A DNA stretch of 16,335 bases, taken from NCBI GenBank assembly GCA_005793295.1, contig SXSX01000052.1, positions 1 to 16,335 on the forward strand. The letters run 5' to 3'. The translations under genes were made by a program, and so were the position numbers. Positions 1 to 7,692 of this stretch are shown here, piece after piece (position 1 is the stretch's first letter; each line of letters opens with the position of its first letter). Under the pieces are notes generated by a model. The model searched no databases. It was not told the origin of the DNA and saw nothing but the letters and a program-made list of their open reading frames with translations. The DNA comes from Burkholderiales bacterium. Its GTDB lineage: Bacteria; Pseudomonadota; Gammaproteobacteria; Burkholderiales; Burkholderiaceae_C.

Positions 1-102
1 CGCGCGACAGAACAAATCAACCAAGCGATGGAGGCTTTGATTGCGCAGTGCCCGACCCAGTATTTGTGGGCTTATGACCGATACAAGCAACCGCGCGATT
101 AA
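1..102 (+). CDS. C-terminal end of a lipid A (lysophospholipid) acyltransferase, cut by the window edge
   Basis: An open frame enters from the left edge and ends at TAA 100-102, leaving 33 residues. The tail (IAQCPTQYLWAYDRYKQ) matches the conserved C-terminal signature of the LpxL/LpxM (HtrB/MsbB) family, where P-x-Q-Y-x-W-x-x-x-R-[FY]-K precedes the end of the protein. The next gene ends with the same kind of tail (MPAQYYWVHKRFKDRP), so these look like tandem paralogues. Family members transfer an acyl chain from acyl-ACP to a lipid A precursor at the cytoplasmic face of the inner membrane. Its stop codon abuts the next ATG, which implies co-transcription and coupled translation. Whether it is the lauroyl- or myristoyl-type enzyme cannot be judged from the tail. 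Confidence 0.8.
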   Translation, partial: RATEQINQAMEALIAQCPTQYLWAYDRYKQPRD

Positions 103-972
103 ATGATGGGAACCCGTTTCATTTTGTATTGCATTCAAGCGTTGGGGCACTTGCCACTGGCGTGGTTACGTGCTCTGGGCTGGGTCTTGGGCGCAGCGTT
201 GTATGTGCTGGTGGGTTCGCGGCGCAAGGTGGTGCAGATTAATCTAGAGATGTGCTTTCCGCATTGGACGAAGGCCCAATTGCGTCACACTGCATTTCAA
301 ACGTTCGTGTATTTCGCCCAGGCTTGGTTGGATCGGGGTTGGCTTTGGACCGGATCGGCTGATGTGCTGAAAAAACGGTTGACGATTCATGGCGCTTTGC
401 ATGAGCTTGATGGCGACACCCCCACCGTTTTATTTGCGCCGCATTTTATGGGTCTCGATGCGGGTTGGACTGCGCTAACTCAGCAAATGAACCGGCAATT
501 CACAACGATTTACACCAACCAATCCAATACCATTTCCGATGCGTGGATTTTGAAAGGGCGAGGACGCTTTGCAAACGCGCGTTTGTTTGGGCGCGTGGAT
601 GGCGTCAAGCCCATCGTTGCGGGTTTGAAAGCAGGCCATCCTCTGTATCTGCTTCCCGATATGAATTTTGGCCCAGAGAATTCGGTCTTTGTTCCGTTTT
701 TTGGCGTCATGGCGGCTACTGTGCCTTCTTTGTCACGCTTTGCCCGATTAGGTCGGGCTAAAGTCGTACCCGTCGTGACGCGCATGACCCGTGATGGGTA
801 TAGCGTCGAGATATTACCCGCATGGGTAGATATCCCTAGCGAGGATATGGTTGTGGATACGGCAGAAATGAACCACCGCCTAGAAGGCTTTATCGAGATA
901 ATGCCAGCCCAATATTACTGGGTGCATAAACGATTTAAAGACCGCCCAGAGGGTGAGTTGCCGCCGTATTAA
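103..972 (+). CDS. Lipid A biosynthesis acyltransferase, LpxL/LpxM (HtrB/MsbB) family
   Basis: The product has 289 residues, normal for this family. The HX4D catalytic motif is visible at H114-D119 (APHFMGLDAGW). The conserved block PDMNFGPENSVFVPFFG near residue 190 and the C-terminal QYYWVHKRFKDRP signature are also present. The N-terminus (about residues 5-37) is hydrophobic and fits the single membrane anchor. It should add a secondary acyl chain to Kdo-lipid A on the inner face of the inner membrane. The start is ATG 103, immediately after the upstream acyltransferase stop; a second ATG follows at 106. The two adjacent copies probably handle two different acyl positions, but the sequence does not say which. 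The gene ends 3 nt before the convergent engB stop. Confidence 0.93.
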   Translation: MMGTRFILYCIQALGHLPLAWLRALGWVLGAALYVLVGSRRKVVQINLEMCFPHWTKAQLRHTAFQTFVYFAQAWLDRGWLWTGSADVLKKRLTIHGALHELDGDTPTVLFAPHFMGLDAGWTALTQQMNRQFTTIYTNQSNTISDAWILKGRGRFANARLFGRVDGVKPIVAGLKAGHPLYLLPDMNFGPENSVFVPFFGVMAATVPSLSRFARLGRAKVVPVVTRMTRDGYSVEILPAWVDIPSEDMVVDTAEMNHRLEGFIEIMPAQYYWVHKRFKDRPEGELPPY

Positions 973-975
973 ATT

Positions 976-1683
976 TCACAACGCAGCAATGGCTACTTCA
1001 GGGTGGGCCCATTTCCAAAGCAGTTGCGCTACGTCTTCAACGCCGGTTTTCTTGGTGGCTGAAAATAAACGCACTTCGCCGCCGCCGGCCTGAAGCTTGG
1101 TGATTGAAAGGACTTTGGCGCCTTCGCTGCGCGTGAGCTTATCGGCCTTGGTCAGTACGATCAGAAATTTCAAGCCTTCCTCGACCCGCGGACGAATGAC
1201 TTCGAGAAGAACTTCATCGAGCTCAGTGATTCCATGGCGTGGGTCGCACATCAGCACAATACCTTTGAGGTTTTTTCGGCTCACCAAGTAGTTAGCCATC
1301 ACCTGTTGCCAGCGAATCTTGTCTTGCTTGGGGACCGCTGCGTAGCCATAACCGGGTAAGTCAGTCAGCACGGCGTCCATCACCCCTTGTTTGCCCAAGG
1401 AAAATAAATTAATGTGTTGGGTTCGCCCGGGTCTTTTAGAAGCAAAAGCCAGCTGCTTTTGCTGTGTGAGGGTATTGATGCAGGTAGATTTACCCGCGTT
1501 GGAGCGTCCGACGAACGCAATTTCTGGTACGTCGAGTTCGGGCAAAAAATGCAGTTGGGGTGCGGTGGTGAGAAATTTGGCCGTGTGCAACCAACCCATG
1601 GAGATCACAGCAGGAGATTTTTCTGTTGCCGCCACAGGTGGCATATTGGGGTGTTTAGGGGCTGGGTTGGGTGCGGTAGTCAT
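976..1683 (-). CDS. engB: Ribosome biogenesis GTP-binding protein EngB (YsxC/YihA)
   Basis: This is a TRAFAC-class GTPase needed for late assembly of the large ribosomal subunit. From the ATG at 1683 the product has 235 residues. The nucleotide-binding motifs are all visible: G1 GRSNAGKS (59-66), switch I region GRTQHINLF, G3 DLPGYG (108-113), G4 TKAD (178-181) and G5-like SATK (208-211). An in-frame TTG at 1716 would extend it by 11 residues; I prefer ATG 1683, and ATGs at 1644 and 1599 are also possible. The first 30 or so residues are Pro/Ala/Thr-rich and probably disordered, so this copy is longer at the N-terminus than the E. coli protein. It is divergent from the cytochrome c4 gene and convergent with the acyltransferase. 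Confidence 0.95.
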   Translation of the reverse strand: MTTAPNPAPKHPNMPPVAATEKSPAVISMGWLHTAKFLTTAPQLHFLPELDVPEIAFVGRSNAGKSTCINTLTQQKQLAFASKRPGRTQHINLFSLGKQGVMDAVLTDLPGYGYAAVPKQDKIRWQQVMANYLVSRKNLKGIVLMCDPRHGITELDEVLLEVIRPRVEEGLKFLIVLTKADKLTRSEGAKVLSITKLQAGGGEVRLFSATKKTGVEDVAQLLWKWAHPEVAIAAL

Positions 1684-1767
1684 GCTTGTAATGGTTGTTG
1701 TAGCGGGTAAACCCAAGGCTGCATTGTAGAATGACGTTGTTTTGCTTTATCGCCACACTAGAGTCTT
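1684..1767. promoter_or_regulatory. Short divergent region between engB and the cytochrome c4 gene
   Basis: This 84-nt interval must hold the 5' signals of both divergent genes. On the minus strand TACAAT (1728-1723) resembles a sigma-70 -10 box and would start engB RNA about 33 nt before its ATG. On the plus strand the overlapping TAGAAT (1727-1732) resembles a -10 box for the cytochrome gene. Neither has a convincing -35 box at normal spacing, so these are candidates only. Neither gene has a clear Shine-Dalgarno sequence here. Confidence 0.3.
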
Positions 1768-2409
1768 ATGAAGTCCATTGCACAATTGTTACTCGTCGCG
1801 GCCTTGTCTGCTGGCGCAATCTCTGTTTCTGCCAATACGCCCGCGGCTGATGCGCCAGCCAAAGCTGCCAAACCGGACTTGGTCAAAGGTGAAGCCACCT
1901 ACGCTGCCGTATGTGCAGCCTGCCATGGGGCAGATGGAAATTCTGGGACGCCCGCCTACCCTAAGTTAGCGCAACAGCATCCTGGTTATTTGGTCAAACA
2001 ACTCCAAGAATTTAAATCCGATAAGCGTGCTAACGCGATCATGAAGGGTTTTGCATCTGCATTGTCGGAAGACGATATGCGCAATATTTCTTTCTGGGTC
2101 ACAAGCAAGACTGCAAAACCCGGTTTTGCTAAAGACAAAGAACTCGTGGCCTTGGGTGAACGCATCTACCGCGGTGGCATTGCTGACCGTCAAGTCCCTG
2201 CTTGCGCTGGTTGCCACAGCCCCAATGGCGCTGGGATCCCTTCTCAATACCCACGGTTGAGCGGACAGCATGCGGAATATAGCGTTGCCCAATTAACGGC
2301 CTTCCGTGATGGTGTTCGTAAGAATAGCCTGCAGATGAACCAAGTGGCAGCCAAGCTCAATGACCGTGAAATTAAAGCGGTGGCGGACTATATTGCTGGT
2401 TTGCGTTAA
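1768..2409 (+). CDS. Dihaem cytochrome c4
   Basis: The 213-residue product starts with a Sec-type signal peptide (hydrophobic LLLVAALSAGAISV, probable cleavage after ...VSA near residue 22) and has two class I cytochrome c domains. The haem-attachment motifs are C49-A-A-C-H53 and C146-A-G-C-H150. M92 (IMKGF) and M190 (LQMNQ) sit where the distal haem ligands are expected. The repeated layout and the length are typical of cytochrome c4, a periplasmic or membrane-associated electron carrier between the bc1 complex and terminal oxidases. It lies directly upstream of resB and ccsA, the machinery that would attach its haems. A strong terminator-like hairpin follows about 60 nt after its stop. Confidence 0.93.
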   Translation: MKSIAQLLLVAALSAGAISVSANTPAADAPAKAAKPDLVKGEATYAAVCAACHGADGNSGTPAYPKLAQQHPGYLVKQLQEFKSDKRANAIMKGFASALSEDDMRNISFWVTSKTAKPGFAKDKELVALGERIYRGGIADRQVPACAGCHSPNGAGIPSQYPRLSGQHAEYSVAQLTAFRDGVRKNSLQMNQVAAKLNDREIKAVADYIAGLR

Positions 2410-2419
2410 AGCCAAGCGC

Positions 2420-2448
2420 TTAAAAAAACTGCGGCGTGGGCGTATAAC
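2420..2448 (+). promoter_or_regulatory. Candidate sigma-70 promoter for resB, upstream of the hairpin
   Basis: A -35-like TTAAAA (2420-2425) and a -10-like TATAAC (2443-2448) are separated by 17 nt. Matches to consensus are 4/6 and 5/6. The -10 lies inside a perfect inverted repeat, GGGCG-TATAA-CGCCC (2438-2452). RNA starting near 2455 would carry the terminator-like hairpin at 2471-2504 in its leader before resB. Identified by eye only. Confidence 0.4.
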
Positions 2449-2470
2449 GCCCGGTTGATTCTTCCCAGCG

Positions 2471-2504
2471 AGGCAGTCCCACGGTAGCGGGCCTGCCTTT
2501 TTTT
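2471..2504 (+). terminator. Intrinsic terminator-like hairpin between cytochrome c4 and resB
   Basis: AGGCAG (2471-2476) pairs with CTGCCT (2493-2498). An inner CCC/GGG stem (2478-2480 with 2489-2491) sits across a single mismatch, with loop ACGGTAGC. A run of seven T (2498-2504) follows. This fits a Rho-independent terminator for the cytochrome c4 transcript. It ends only 19 nt before the resB start codon, so it could also act as an attenuator within a resB leader. Confidence 0.75.
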
Positions 2505-2523
2505 CTGAACACCATGAGTCGCT

Positions 2524-4677
2524 ATGACCGTATCCACCCAAGGAATTGAACTGAAATCAGGCTCGCGTGCTTGGCGAGCCAGCGTGGAGATGTTGTCCTC
2601 CATGCGATTTTCTATCTCACTGTTGACAGTGATTTGCATTGCATCCGTCATTGGCACCGTGCTCAAACAACATGAGCCGCTAGGTAACTACATCAATCAG
2701 TTTGGGCCTTTTTGGGCCGAAGTGTTTGGATCATTCAGCCTTTATAACGTTTACAGCGCGTGGTGGTTTATGGTCATCTTGGGTTTCTTGGTGCTCAGTA
2801 CATCGCTCTGCATTGCTAGAAATACTCCCAAAATTTGGGTTGATCTGCGTTCCTTCAAAGAAAACATTCGAGAGCAAAGTCTTCAGGCCTTCGGTCACCG
2901 GGCCACAGCCGAGTTGCAAGAACCAGCCGAACAGGCGGCAAATCGATTAGGAAACATGTTGACTGCAAGCGGTTGGAAGGTCAAACTGCAAGAACGATCT
3001 TCCAGCCACGGCCCGGCTTGGATGATCGCAGCCAAAGCTGGATCAGTGAATAAAATTGGCTACATCGCAGCCCACAGCGCCATCGTCTTGGTATGCCTTG
3101 GGGGTCTGCTCGATGGGGATTTGATGGTCCGTGCCCAAATGCTATTCAACGGTAAATCGGCATTTACGGGCGGCGGAGTGATGGCAGACGTTGCCCCAGA
3201 ACACCGATTGAGTGATCGCAACCCGACGTTTCGCGGGAACTTGCTGGTTACCGAAGGAACCCAATCGGCGACCGCCATCTTGAACCAGCCTGACGGCATC
3301 TTGCTGCAGGAGCTGCCGTTTTCAATTGAGCTTAAAAAGTTTATTGTGGAGTACTACTCCACCGGAATGCCCAAGCTTTTTGCCAGTGATATTGTGATTC
3401 ACGACAAGGAAACGGGTGAAAAAATAAATACTCGGGTAGAAGTCAATCACCCGGCCAGCCACCGGGGCATCGAAATTTACCAGTCCAGCTTTGATGATGG
3501 CGGCTCGACGGTAAAGCTTCAATCGATTCCTTTGGCAGGCACTGAGTCAAGCTTTGATTTGCAAGGCGTGATTGGTGGAAGCGCCAAAATTCAACGTACT
3601 ACGGAGTCACAGGCGCAAGCACTGACCGTCGAATTTACAGGCCTGCGCGTCATCAATGTAGAAAATATGGCGGGCGACAGTTTGTCTGGCGCAGATACGC
3701 GCACCGTGGATTTGCGTCAAGCGTTACAAGCGCGCATGGGGGCGGCCAACAAAACCCAAGAAAACAAAGCGTTGCGTAATGTGGGCCCAAGCGTAAGTTA
3801 CAAGTTGCGCGATGCGGCAGGACAAGCCCGAGAATTCAACAACTACATGCTGCCAGTCGACATGGGCGATGGGGCTGCAGTATTTTTATTGGGCATGCGT
3901 GAAAACCCCGCGCAACGATTTCAGTACCTTCGCATTCCTGCAGATGCAAAAGATTCCATGGATGAGTTTTGGCGCTTGTGGCGCGCACTGCAAAACCCCC
4001 GCTTGCGCGCCCAGGCCGCTGAGCGGTATGCCAGCCAAGCAGTGGATCCCAAACGGCCCGAGCTGGTGGCTGCGCTTTCAGCTTCTGCAAGCCGCGCATT
4101 AAACCTGTATGCGGCGAGTCCCAAATCGGCTGAAGGCTCCAATACCCTACCCGCAGTCGCTGGTTTACAAGCCGTCTCTGATTTTTTAGAAGCCAATGTT
4201 CCGGACTCGGAAAGAGCTAAAACGGGCGAGGTCTTTATCCGAATTTTGAATGGGACACTCTTTGAATTGGCCCAAATCGCTCGCGAAAAAGCGGGCCTTC
4301 GACCGATGGCTGCAGACGGTCTAACACAAGCGTTTATGACGCAAGCTGTTTTGGCACTCAGTGATGTGCCGCTGTACCCAGCGCCCTTGGTTTTGCAATT
4401 GGCGGACTTTACGCAGGTACAAGCCAGCGTGTTTCAAGTGGCACGTGCACCCGGGAAACTGGTGGTTTATTTAGGCTGTGCCCTTTTGATTTTCGGGGTA
4501 TTTTCTATGCTCTATGTTAGAGAGCGTCGCTTGTGGGTATGGTTAAGCCCTTCGCCAAATTCTTCGCACGTTCCAGTAACCTCCGCCACGCTAGCGCTTT
4601 CAACCAACCGTAAAACCATGGACGGTGACCGCGAATTTGAACACTTGAAATTGCGATTACTTGGCCTTAAGGACTGA
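2524..4677 (+). CDS. resB: Cytochrome c biogenesis protein ResB (Ccs1)
   Basis: ResB and CcsA/ResC together form the System II haem exporter and cytochrome c synthetase of the inner membrane. The 717-residue product shows the expected plan. Two N-terminal membrane helices lie at about 30-48 and 76-97, and a third at about 178-197 carries a conserved-type His (H184). A long periplasmic region follows, containing VNHPASHRGIEIYQSSF at 307-323, a family hallmark. A C-terminal helix lies at about 645-665, followed by RERRLW. ATG 2524 has no visible Shine-Dalgarno sequence; it is chosen because the residues that follow look like the N-termini of related proteins. An out-of-frame 11-codon ORF (ATG 2514 to TGA 2547-2549) overlaps this start. 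The gene ends 4 nt before ccsA, so the two are clearly co-translated. Confidence 0.94.
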   Translation: MTVSTQGIELKSGSRAWRASVEMLSSMRFSISLLTVICIASVIGTVLKQHEPLGNYINQFGPFWAEVFGSFSLYNVYSAWWFMVILGFLVLSTSLCIARNTPKIWVDLRSFKENIREQSLQAFGHRATAELQEPAEQAANRLGNMLTASGWKVKLQERSSSHGPAWMIAAKAGSVNKIGYIAAHSAIVLVCLGGLLDGDLMVRAQMLFNGKSAFTGGGVMADVAPEHRLSDRNPTFRGNLLVTEGTQSATAILNQPDGILLQELPFSIELKKFIVEYYSTGMPKLFASDIVIHDKETGEKINTRVEVNHPASHRGIEIYQSSFDDGGSTVKLQSIPLAGTESSFDLQGVIGGSAKIQRTTESQAQALTVEFTGLRVINVENMAGDSLSGADTRTVDLRQALQARMGAANKTQENKALRNVGPSVSYKLRDAAGQAREFNNYMLPVDMGDGAAVFLLGMRENPAQRFQYLRIPADAKDSMDEFWRLWRALQNPRLRAQAAERYASQAVDPKRPELVAALSASASRALNLYAASPKSAEGSNTLPAVAGLQAVSDFLEANVPDSERAKTGEVFIRILNGTLFELAQIAREKAGLRPMAADGLTQAFMTQAVLALSDVPLYPAPLVLQLADFTQVQASVFQVARAPGKLVVYLGCALLIFGVFSMLYVRERRLWVWLSPSPNSSHVPVTSATLALSTNRKTMDGDREFEHLKLRLLGLKD

Positions 4678-4681
4678 AACC

Positions 4682-6040
4682 ATGTCTATCCCTTCACCGT
4701 CAACCCTCTCCGACCCGTCTCAGGCAAGCTTTCACACCCAACGACTAGACCTAGGGTATTTTGCAAAGCGCAATCTGCGCGATTGGGCTTTTGCCCTTGT
4801 GGTTTTGGTCGCAGGTCTTTTTACATTCGGGCGCTACTTTTCTGCCATGGATGTCTATGAACAGGGCATATTGCTTGGCGTCATTCCCAGTGCGATTGCG
4901 CTGGGTTGGTTTTGGCGCCCTTTGCAAAACCTGATGCTTGTTGTCGCAGCACTTTCTTTGGGCGCGATTTTTTTGTACCAAGGTGATTTAGGGCGCGCGG
5001 AAACTGTTTTTTGGTTGAAATATTTTCTATCAAGCCAGTCTGCCATTTTGTGGATGAGCATGCTGTTTTTTATCAGCACTGTCTTTTACTGGTTAGGCGT
5101 TTTCATCCATGAAAAAGCCCAAGGGATTGAAAATGTGGCATCTCGTTTGTTATGGGTTGCCGTCACCTTGGCTTTGGTTGGAACCATGGTCCGGTGGTAT
5201 GAGAGCTACTTGCTCGGCGCCGACATTGGCCACATACCAGTCAGCAATTTGTACGAAGTTTTTGTATTGTTCTGTTGGTTGACTGCTGCTTTCTACCTGT
5301 ATTTTGAGGCGCAATACCAGACCCGTGCGCTCGGAGCGTTTGTGATGTTGGTGGTCAGTGCTGCAGTTGGATTTTTGCTGTGGTACACCTTGGTTCGCCA
5401 AGCGCATGAAATTCAGCCCTTGGTGCCTGCGCTCAAAAGTTGGTGGATGAAGTTGCACGTTCCTGCTAACTTTATTGGTTATGGGACATTCGCTTTGGCA
5501 GCCATGGTGGCCTTTGCCTATTTGATTAAACAGCAGGCCACAGAAACCCGTTGGTACAAACTCGCACCCTTGTGGTTATTGGGTGTAGTGCTCTGTTTTG
5601 AGCCGATTATTTTTAGAAAATCAGCCGTGGCAGGGATGAGCGATTACTGGGCGGTTTACTTTGGAATTTCTGCCTTGATCGTTGCCGGTATTTTGCTAGG
5701 CCGCAAGCGCTTGAGTGCCAAATTGCCTTCGTTTGAAGTGTTGGATGACGTGATGTACAAATCCATCGCCGTCGGTTTCGCGTTCTTCACCATCGCAACT
5801 GTTTTGGGGGCCTTGTGGGCTGCCGAGGCTTGGGGTGGGTATTGGAGTTGGGACCCCAAAGAAACCTGGGCTTTGATTGTGTGGCTCAACTATGCGGCGT
5901 GGTTGCATATGCGACTCATGAAAGGTTTGCGCGGAACGGTTGCCGCTTGGTGGGCCTTGGCGGGCTTGGGTGTGACTACCTTTGCCTTTATCGGCGTCAA
6001 TATGTTTTTAAGTGGCTTGCACAGCTACGGCACACTTTAA
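4682..6040 (+). CDS. ccsA: Cytochrome c biogenesis protein CcsA (ResC; called CcsB in some databases)
   Basis: This polytopic inner-membrane protein (452 residues) has many hydrophobic segments. It carries the tryptophan-rich WWD haem-handling motif WGGYWSWDPKE at residues 384-394, followed by TWALIVWLNYAAW. Flanking conserved His residues are visible in KLHVPANF (H259) and in the C-terminal SGLHSYG (H447), and HIPVSNLYE is near residue 184. These are hallmarks of the CcsA/ResC/CcmC/CcmF haem-handling superfamily. With ResB it moves haem outward and ligates it to CxxCH motifs. The start is ATG 4682, with AAGGA (4669-4673) 8 nt upstream; an in-frame TTG at 4661 inside resB is less likely. msrP follows 20 nt after its stop. 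Confidence 0.95.
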   Translation: MSIPSPSTLSDPSQASFHTQRLDLGYFAKRNLRDWAFALVVLVAGLFTFGRYFSAMDVYEQGILLGVIPSAIALGWFWRPLQNLMLVVAALSLGAIFLYQGDLGRAETVFWLKYFLSSQSAILWMSMLFFISTVFYWLGVFIHEKAQGIENVASRLLWVAVTLALVGTMVRWYESYLLGADIGHIPVSNLYEVFVLFCWLTAAFYLYFEAQYQTRALGAFVMLVVSAAVGFLLWYTLVRQAHEIQPLVPALKSWWMKLHVPANFIGYGTFALAAMVAFAYLIKQQATETRWYKLAPLWLLGVVLCFEPIIFRKSAVAGMSDYWAVYFGISALIVAGILLGRKRLSAKLPSFEVLDDVMYKSIAVGFAFFTIATVLGALWAAEAWGGYWSWDPKETWALIVWLNYAAWLHMRLMKGLRGTVAAWWALAGLGVTTFAFIGVNMFLSGLHSYGTL

Positions 6041-6060
6041 CTTTCGCAAGGGGATTAACG

Positions 6061-7068
6061 ATGTTGATTCAAAGTCAAAAAGATGGGTTTATTCACCCCT
6101 TAGCAAGCGAAATCACAGCGACACAGGTGGTGGCCGATCGCAGAGCCTTGCTGATGCAAATGGCGACCGGCGTCGCATGCCTGTCTATGGCCAGTTGGGC
6201 CTCTCGGCAAGCCTTAGCCCAGGGTGTTTCGGCGATAGAAAAACCAGGGAAGTTGGCCACGTTGCTCTCTACGCCGAGTGGCGTTCCTGGCGCGATGGTG
6301 ATAGAAAAACCAACGCTTTACAAAGACGCCAGCAGTTACAACAATTTTTACGAATTCGGAACAGACAAAGCCGATCCTGCTGTGAACGCGCACACTTTAA
6401 AAACCAGCCCGTGGACGGTCGAGGTGGAAGGCTTGGTAAAAAATCCGGGAAAATTTGCGCTTGAGGACTTGCTCAAATTGAGCCCGATGGAAGAACGAAT
6501 CTATCGATTGCGCTGTGTAGAAGGCTGGTCCATGGTCATCCCTTGGGTCGGCTATTCGCTGGCGCAGCTGATTAAACGGGTTGCGCCTTTGGGTAGCGCT
6601 AAATATGTGGAGTTTGTGACTTTGGCGGATCCCAAAACCATGCCGTATGTGGGCAGCCGTATTTTGGATTGGCCGTATACCGAGGCGCTGCGTTTGGATG
6701 AAGCCATGCATCCACTCACGCTGTTGTCTTTTGGAATGTATGGGGAAGTACTGCCGAAACAAAACGGTGCGCCCGTTCGACTCGTCGTGCCTTGGAAGTA
6801 CGGTTTTAAGAGCGCCAAAAGCATTGTCAAAATACGTTTCACTGAAAAACAACCCATGACCGCTTGGAGTAAGGCGGCCCCAGACGAGTATGGTTTTTTC
6901 TCCAACGTCAACCCCATGGTGAGCCACCCGCGCTGGAGCCAAGCGACGGAGCGCCGGATTGGAGAAGATGGCTTATTCGCCAAGAAGCGCAAAACTCTGA
7001 TGTTCAATGGCTATGAGGCCCAAGTGGGTCAACTCTACACTGGTATGGACCTGCAAAGGTACTTCTAA
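6061..7068 (+). CDS. msrP: Protein-methionine-sulfoxide reductase, molybdopterin catalytic subunit MsrP (YedY)
   Basis: MsrP reduces methionine sulfoxide in oxidised periplasmic proteins, using a molybdopterin cofactor. The 335-residue product begins with a Tat-type leader: twin arginines R27-R28 (DRRALL), a hydrophobic stretch, and AxA-like SRQALAQG near residue 54. The cofactor-ligating Cys is C152 in RCVEGWSM. Family blocks YNNFYEF (94-99) and NGAPVRLVVPWKYGFKSAKS (235-254) are conserved. ATG 6061 has AAGGGGA (6048-6054) at good spacing. The same frame is open upstream into ccsA, but that part is a chance extension. msrQ follows 15 nt downstream, giving the usual msrPQ pair. Confidence 0.96.
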   Translation: MLIQSQKDGFIHPLASEITATQVVADRRALLMQMATGVACLSMASWASRQALAQGVSAIEKPGKLATLLSTPSGVPGAMVIEKPTLYKDASSYNNFYEFGTDKADPAVNAHTLKTSPWTVEVEGLVKNPGKFALEDLLKLSPMEERIYRLRCVEGWSMVIPWVGYSLAQLIKRVAPLGSAKYVEFVTLADPKTMPYVGSRILDWPYTEALRLDEAMHPLTLLSFGMYGEVLPKQNGAPVRLVVPWKYGFKSAKSIVKIRFTEKQPMTAWSKAAPDEYGFFSNVNPMVSHPRWSQATERRIGEDGLFAKKRKTLMFNGYEAQVGQLYTGMDLQRYF

Positions 7069-7083
7069 CACCTAAAGTGCAGC

Positions 7084-7692
7084 GTGCATTTATTGCAAAA
7101 GTTATTGCGCTTTCGTAGCGCAAAACCCCTCGTTTTATTCTTTGGACTGGTTCCGGCGGCTTGTTTGTTTTGGGCTGCAACACAAGATGCTTTAGGCGCT
7201 AACCCTGCTGAATATCTGAGCCGCGCAACGGGCGATTGGACGCTTCGCTTGCTGTGCCTTACCCTAGCCATCACACCGTTGAGGCAGTTTCTTGGCTGGC
7301 CTGAGTTGGCCCGGTTCAGGCGCATGTTGGGTTTGTTAACTTACTTTTACGTCTTGCTTCATCTGCTGTGTTACTGCTGGCTTGACATGGGGTTTGATTG
7401 GGCTGATACCGTGCGTGACATTACCAAACGGCCCTTTATCTGGCTAGGGTTTGGGGCTTTTGTGCTCCTGACACTTCTGGCTGCAACGTCATTGAACCGG
7501 GCAGTGCGCTGGTTGGGAAGCAAGCGCTGGCAGCGGCTGCACCAATCGGTGTATGCCGTCGCTGTGTTGTCCTTGTTGCATTTTTTTTGGATGCGCGCAG
7601 GCAAAAATAATTTCACCGAAGTCTGGGTCTATGCGGCGGTTATCGCGGTATTGCTGGGTTGGCGTGTGCGCCGATTCTTGGCAAAAACTTAA
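7084..7692 (+). CDS. msrQ: MsrP haem-binding membrane subunit MsrQ (YedZ)
   Basis: MsrQ is a b-type haem membrane protein of the ferric reductase-like transmembrane family that passes electrons from the quinone pool to MsrP. The 202-residue product has about six hydrophobic helices. It carries candidate haem-ligand histidines H93 (YVLLHLLCY), H153 (RLHQSVY) and H166 (LLHFFWMRAGKNNF), together with the family block LGANPAEYLSRATGDWTLR. The start is GTG 7084; no ATG lies in frame nearby and no strong Shine-Dalgarno sequence is visible. Its TAA (7690-7692) overlaps the TAA of the convergent lysA. Confidence 0.94.
   Translation: MHLLQKLLRFRSAKPLVLFFGLVPAACLFWAATQDALGANPAEYLSRATGDWTLRLLCLTLAITPLRQFLGWPELARFRRMLGLLTYFYVLLHLLCYCWLDMGFDWADTVRDITKRPFIWLGFGAFVLLTLLAATSLNRAVRWLGSKRWQRLHQSVYAVAVLSLLHFFWMRAGKNNFTEVWVYAAVIAVLLGWRVRRFLAKT

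Noticed and set aside
2414..2428. AAGCGCTT palindrome followed by an A-run after the cytochrome gene
   Set aside because: Only 4 bp per arm, and the run is A, not T, on the coding strand, so it is not a terminator; the real hairpin is at 2471-2504.
5815..6060. Upstream in-frame extension of msrP into ccsA
   Set aside because: The extension overlaps the WWD region of ccsA. The Tat leader and a good ribosome-binding site place the start at 6061.
6397..7007. Two long minus-strand frames opposite msrP (181 and 151 codons)
   Set aside because: Both overlap each other and the conserved MsrP coding sequence, and neither shows family features.
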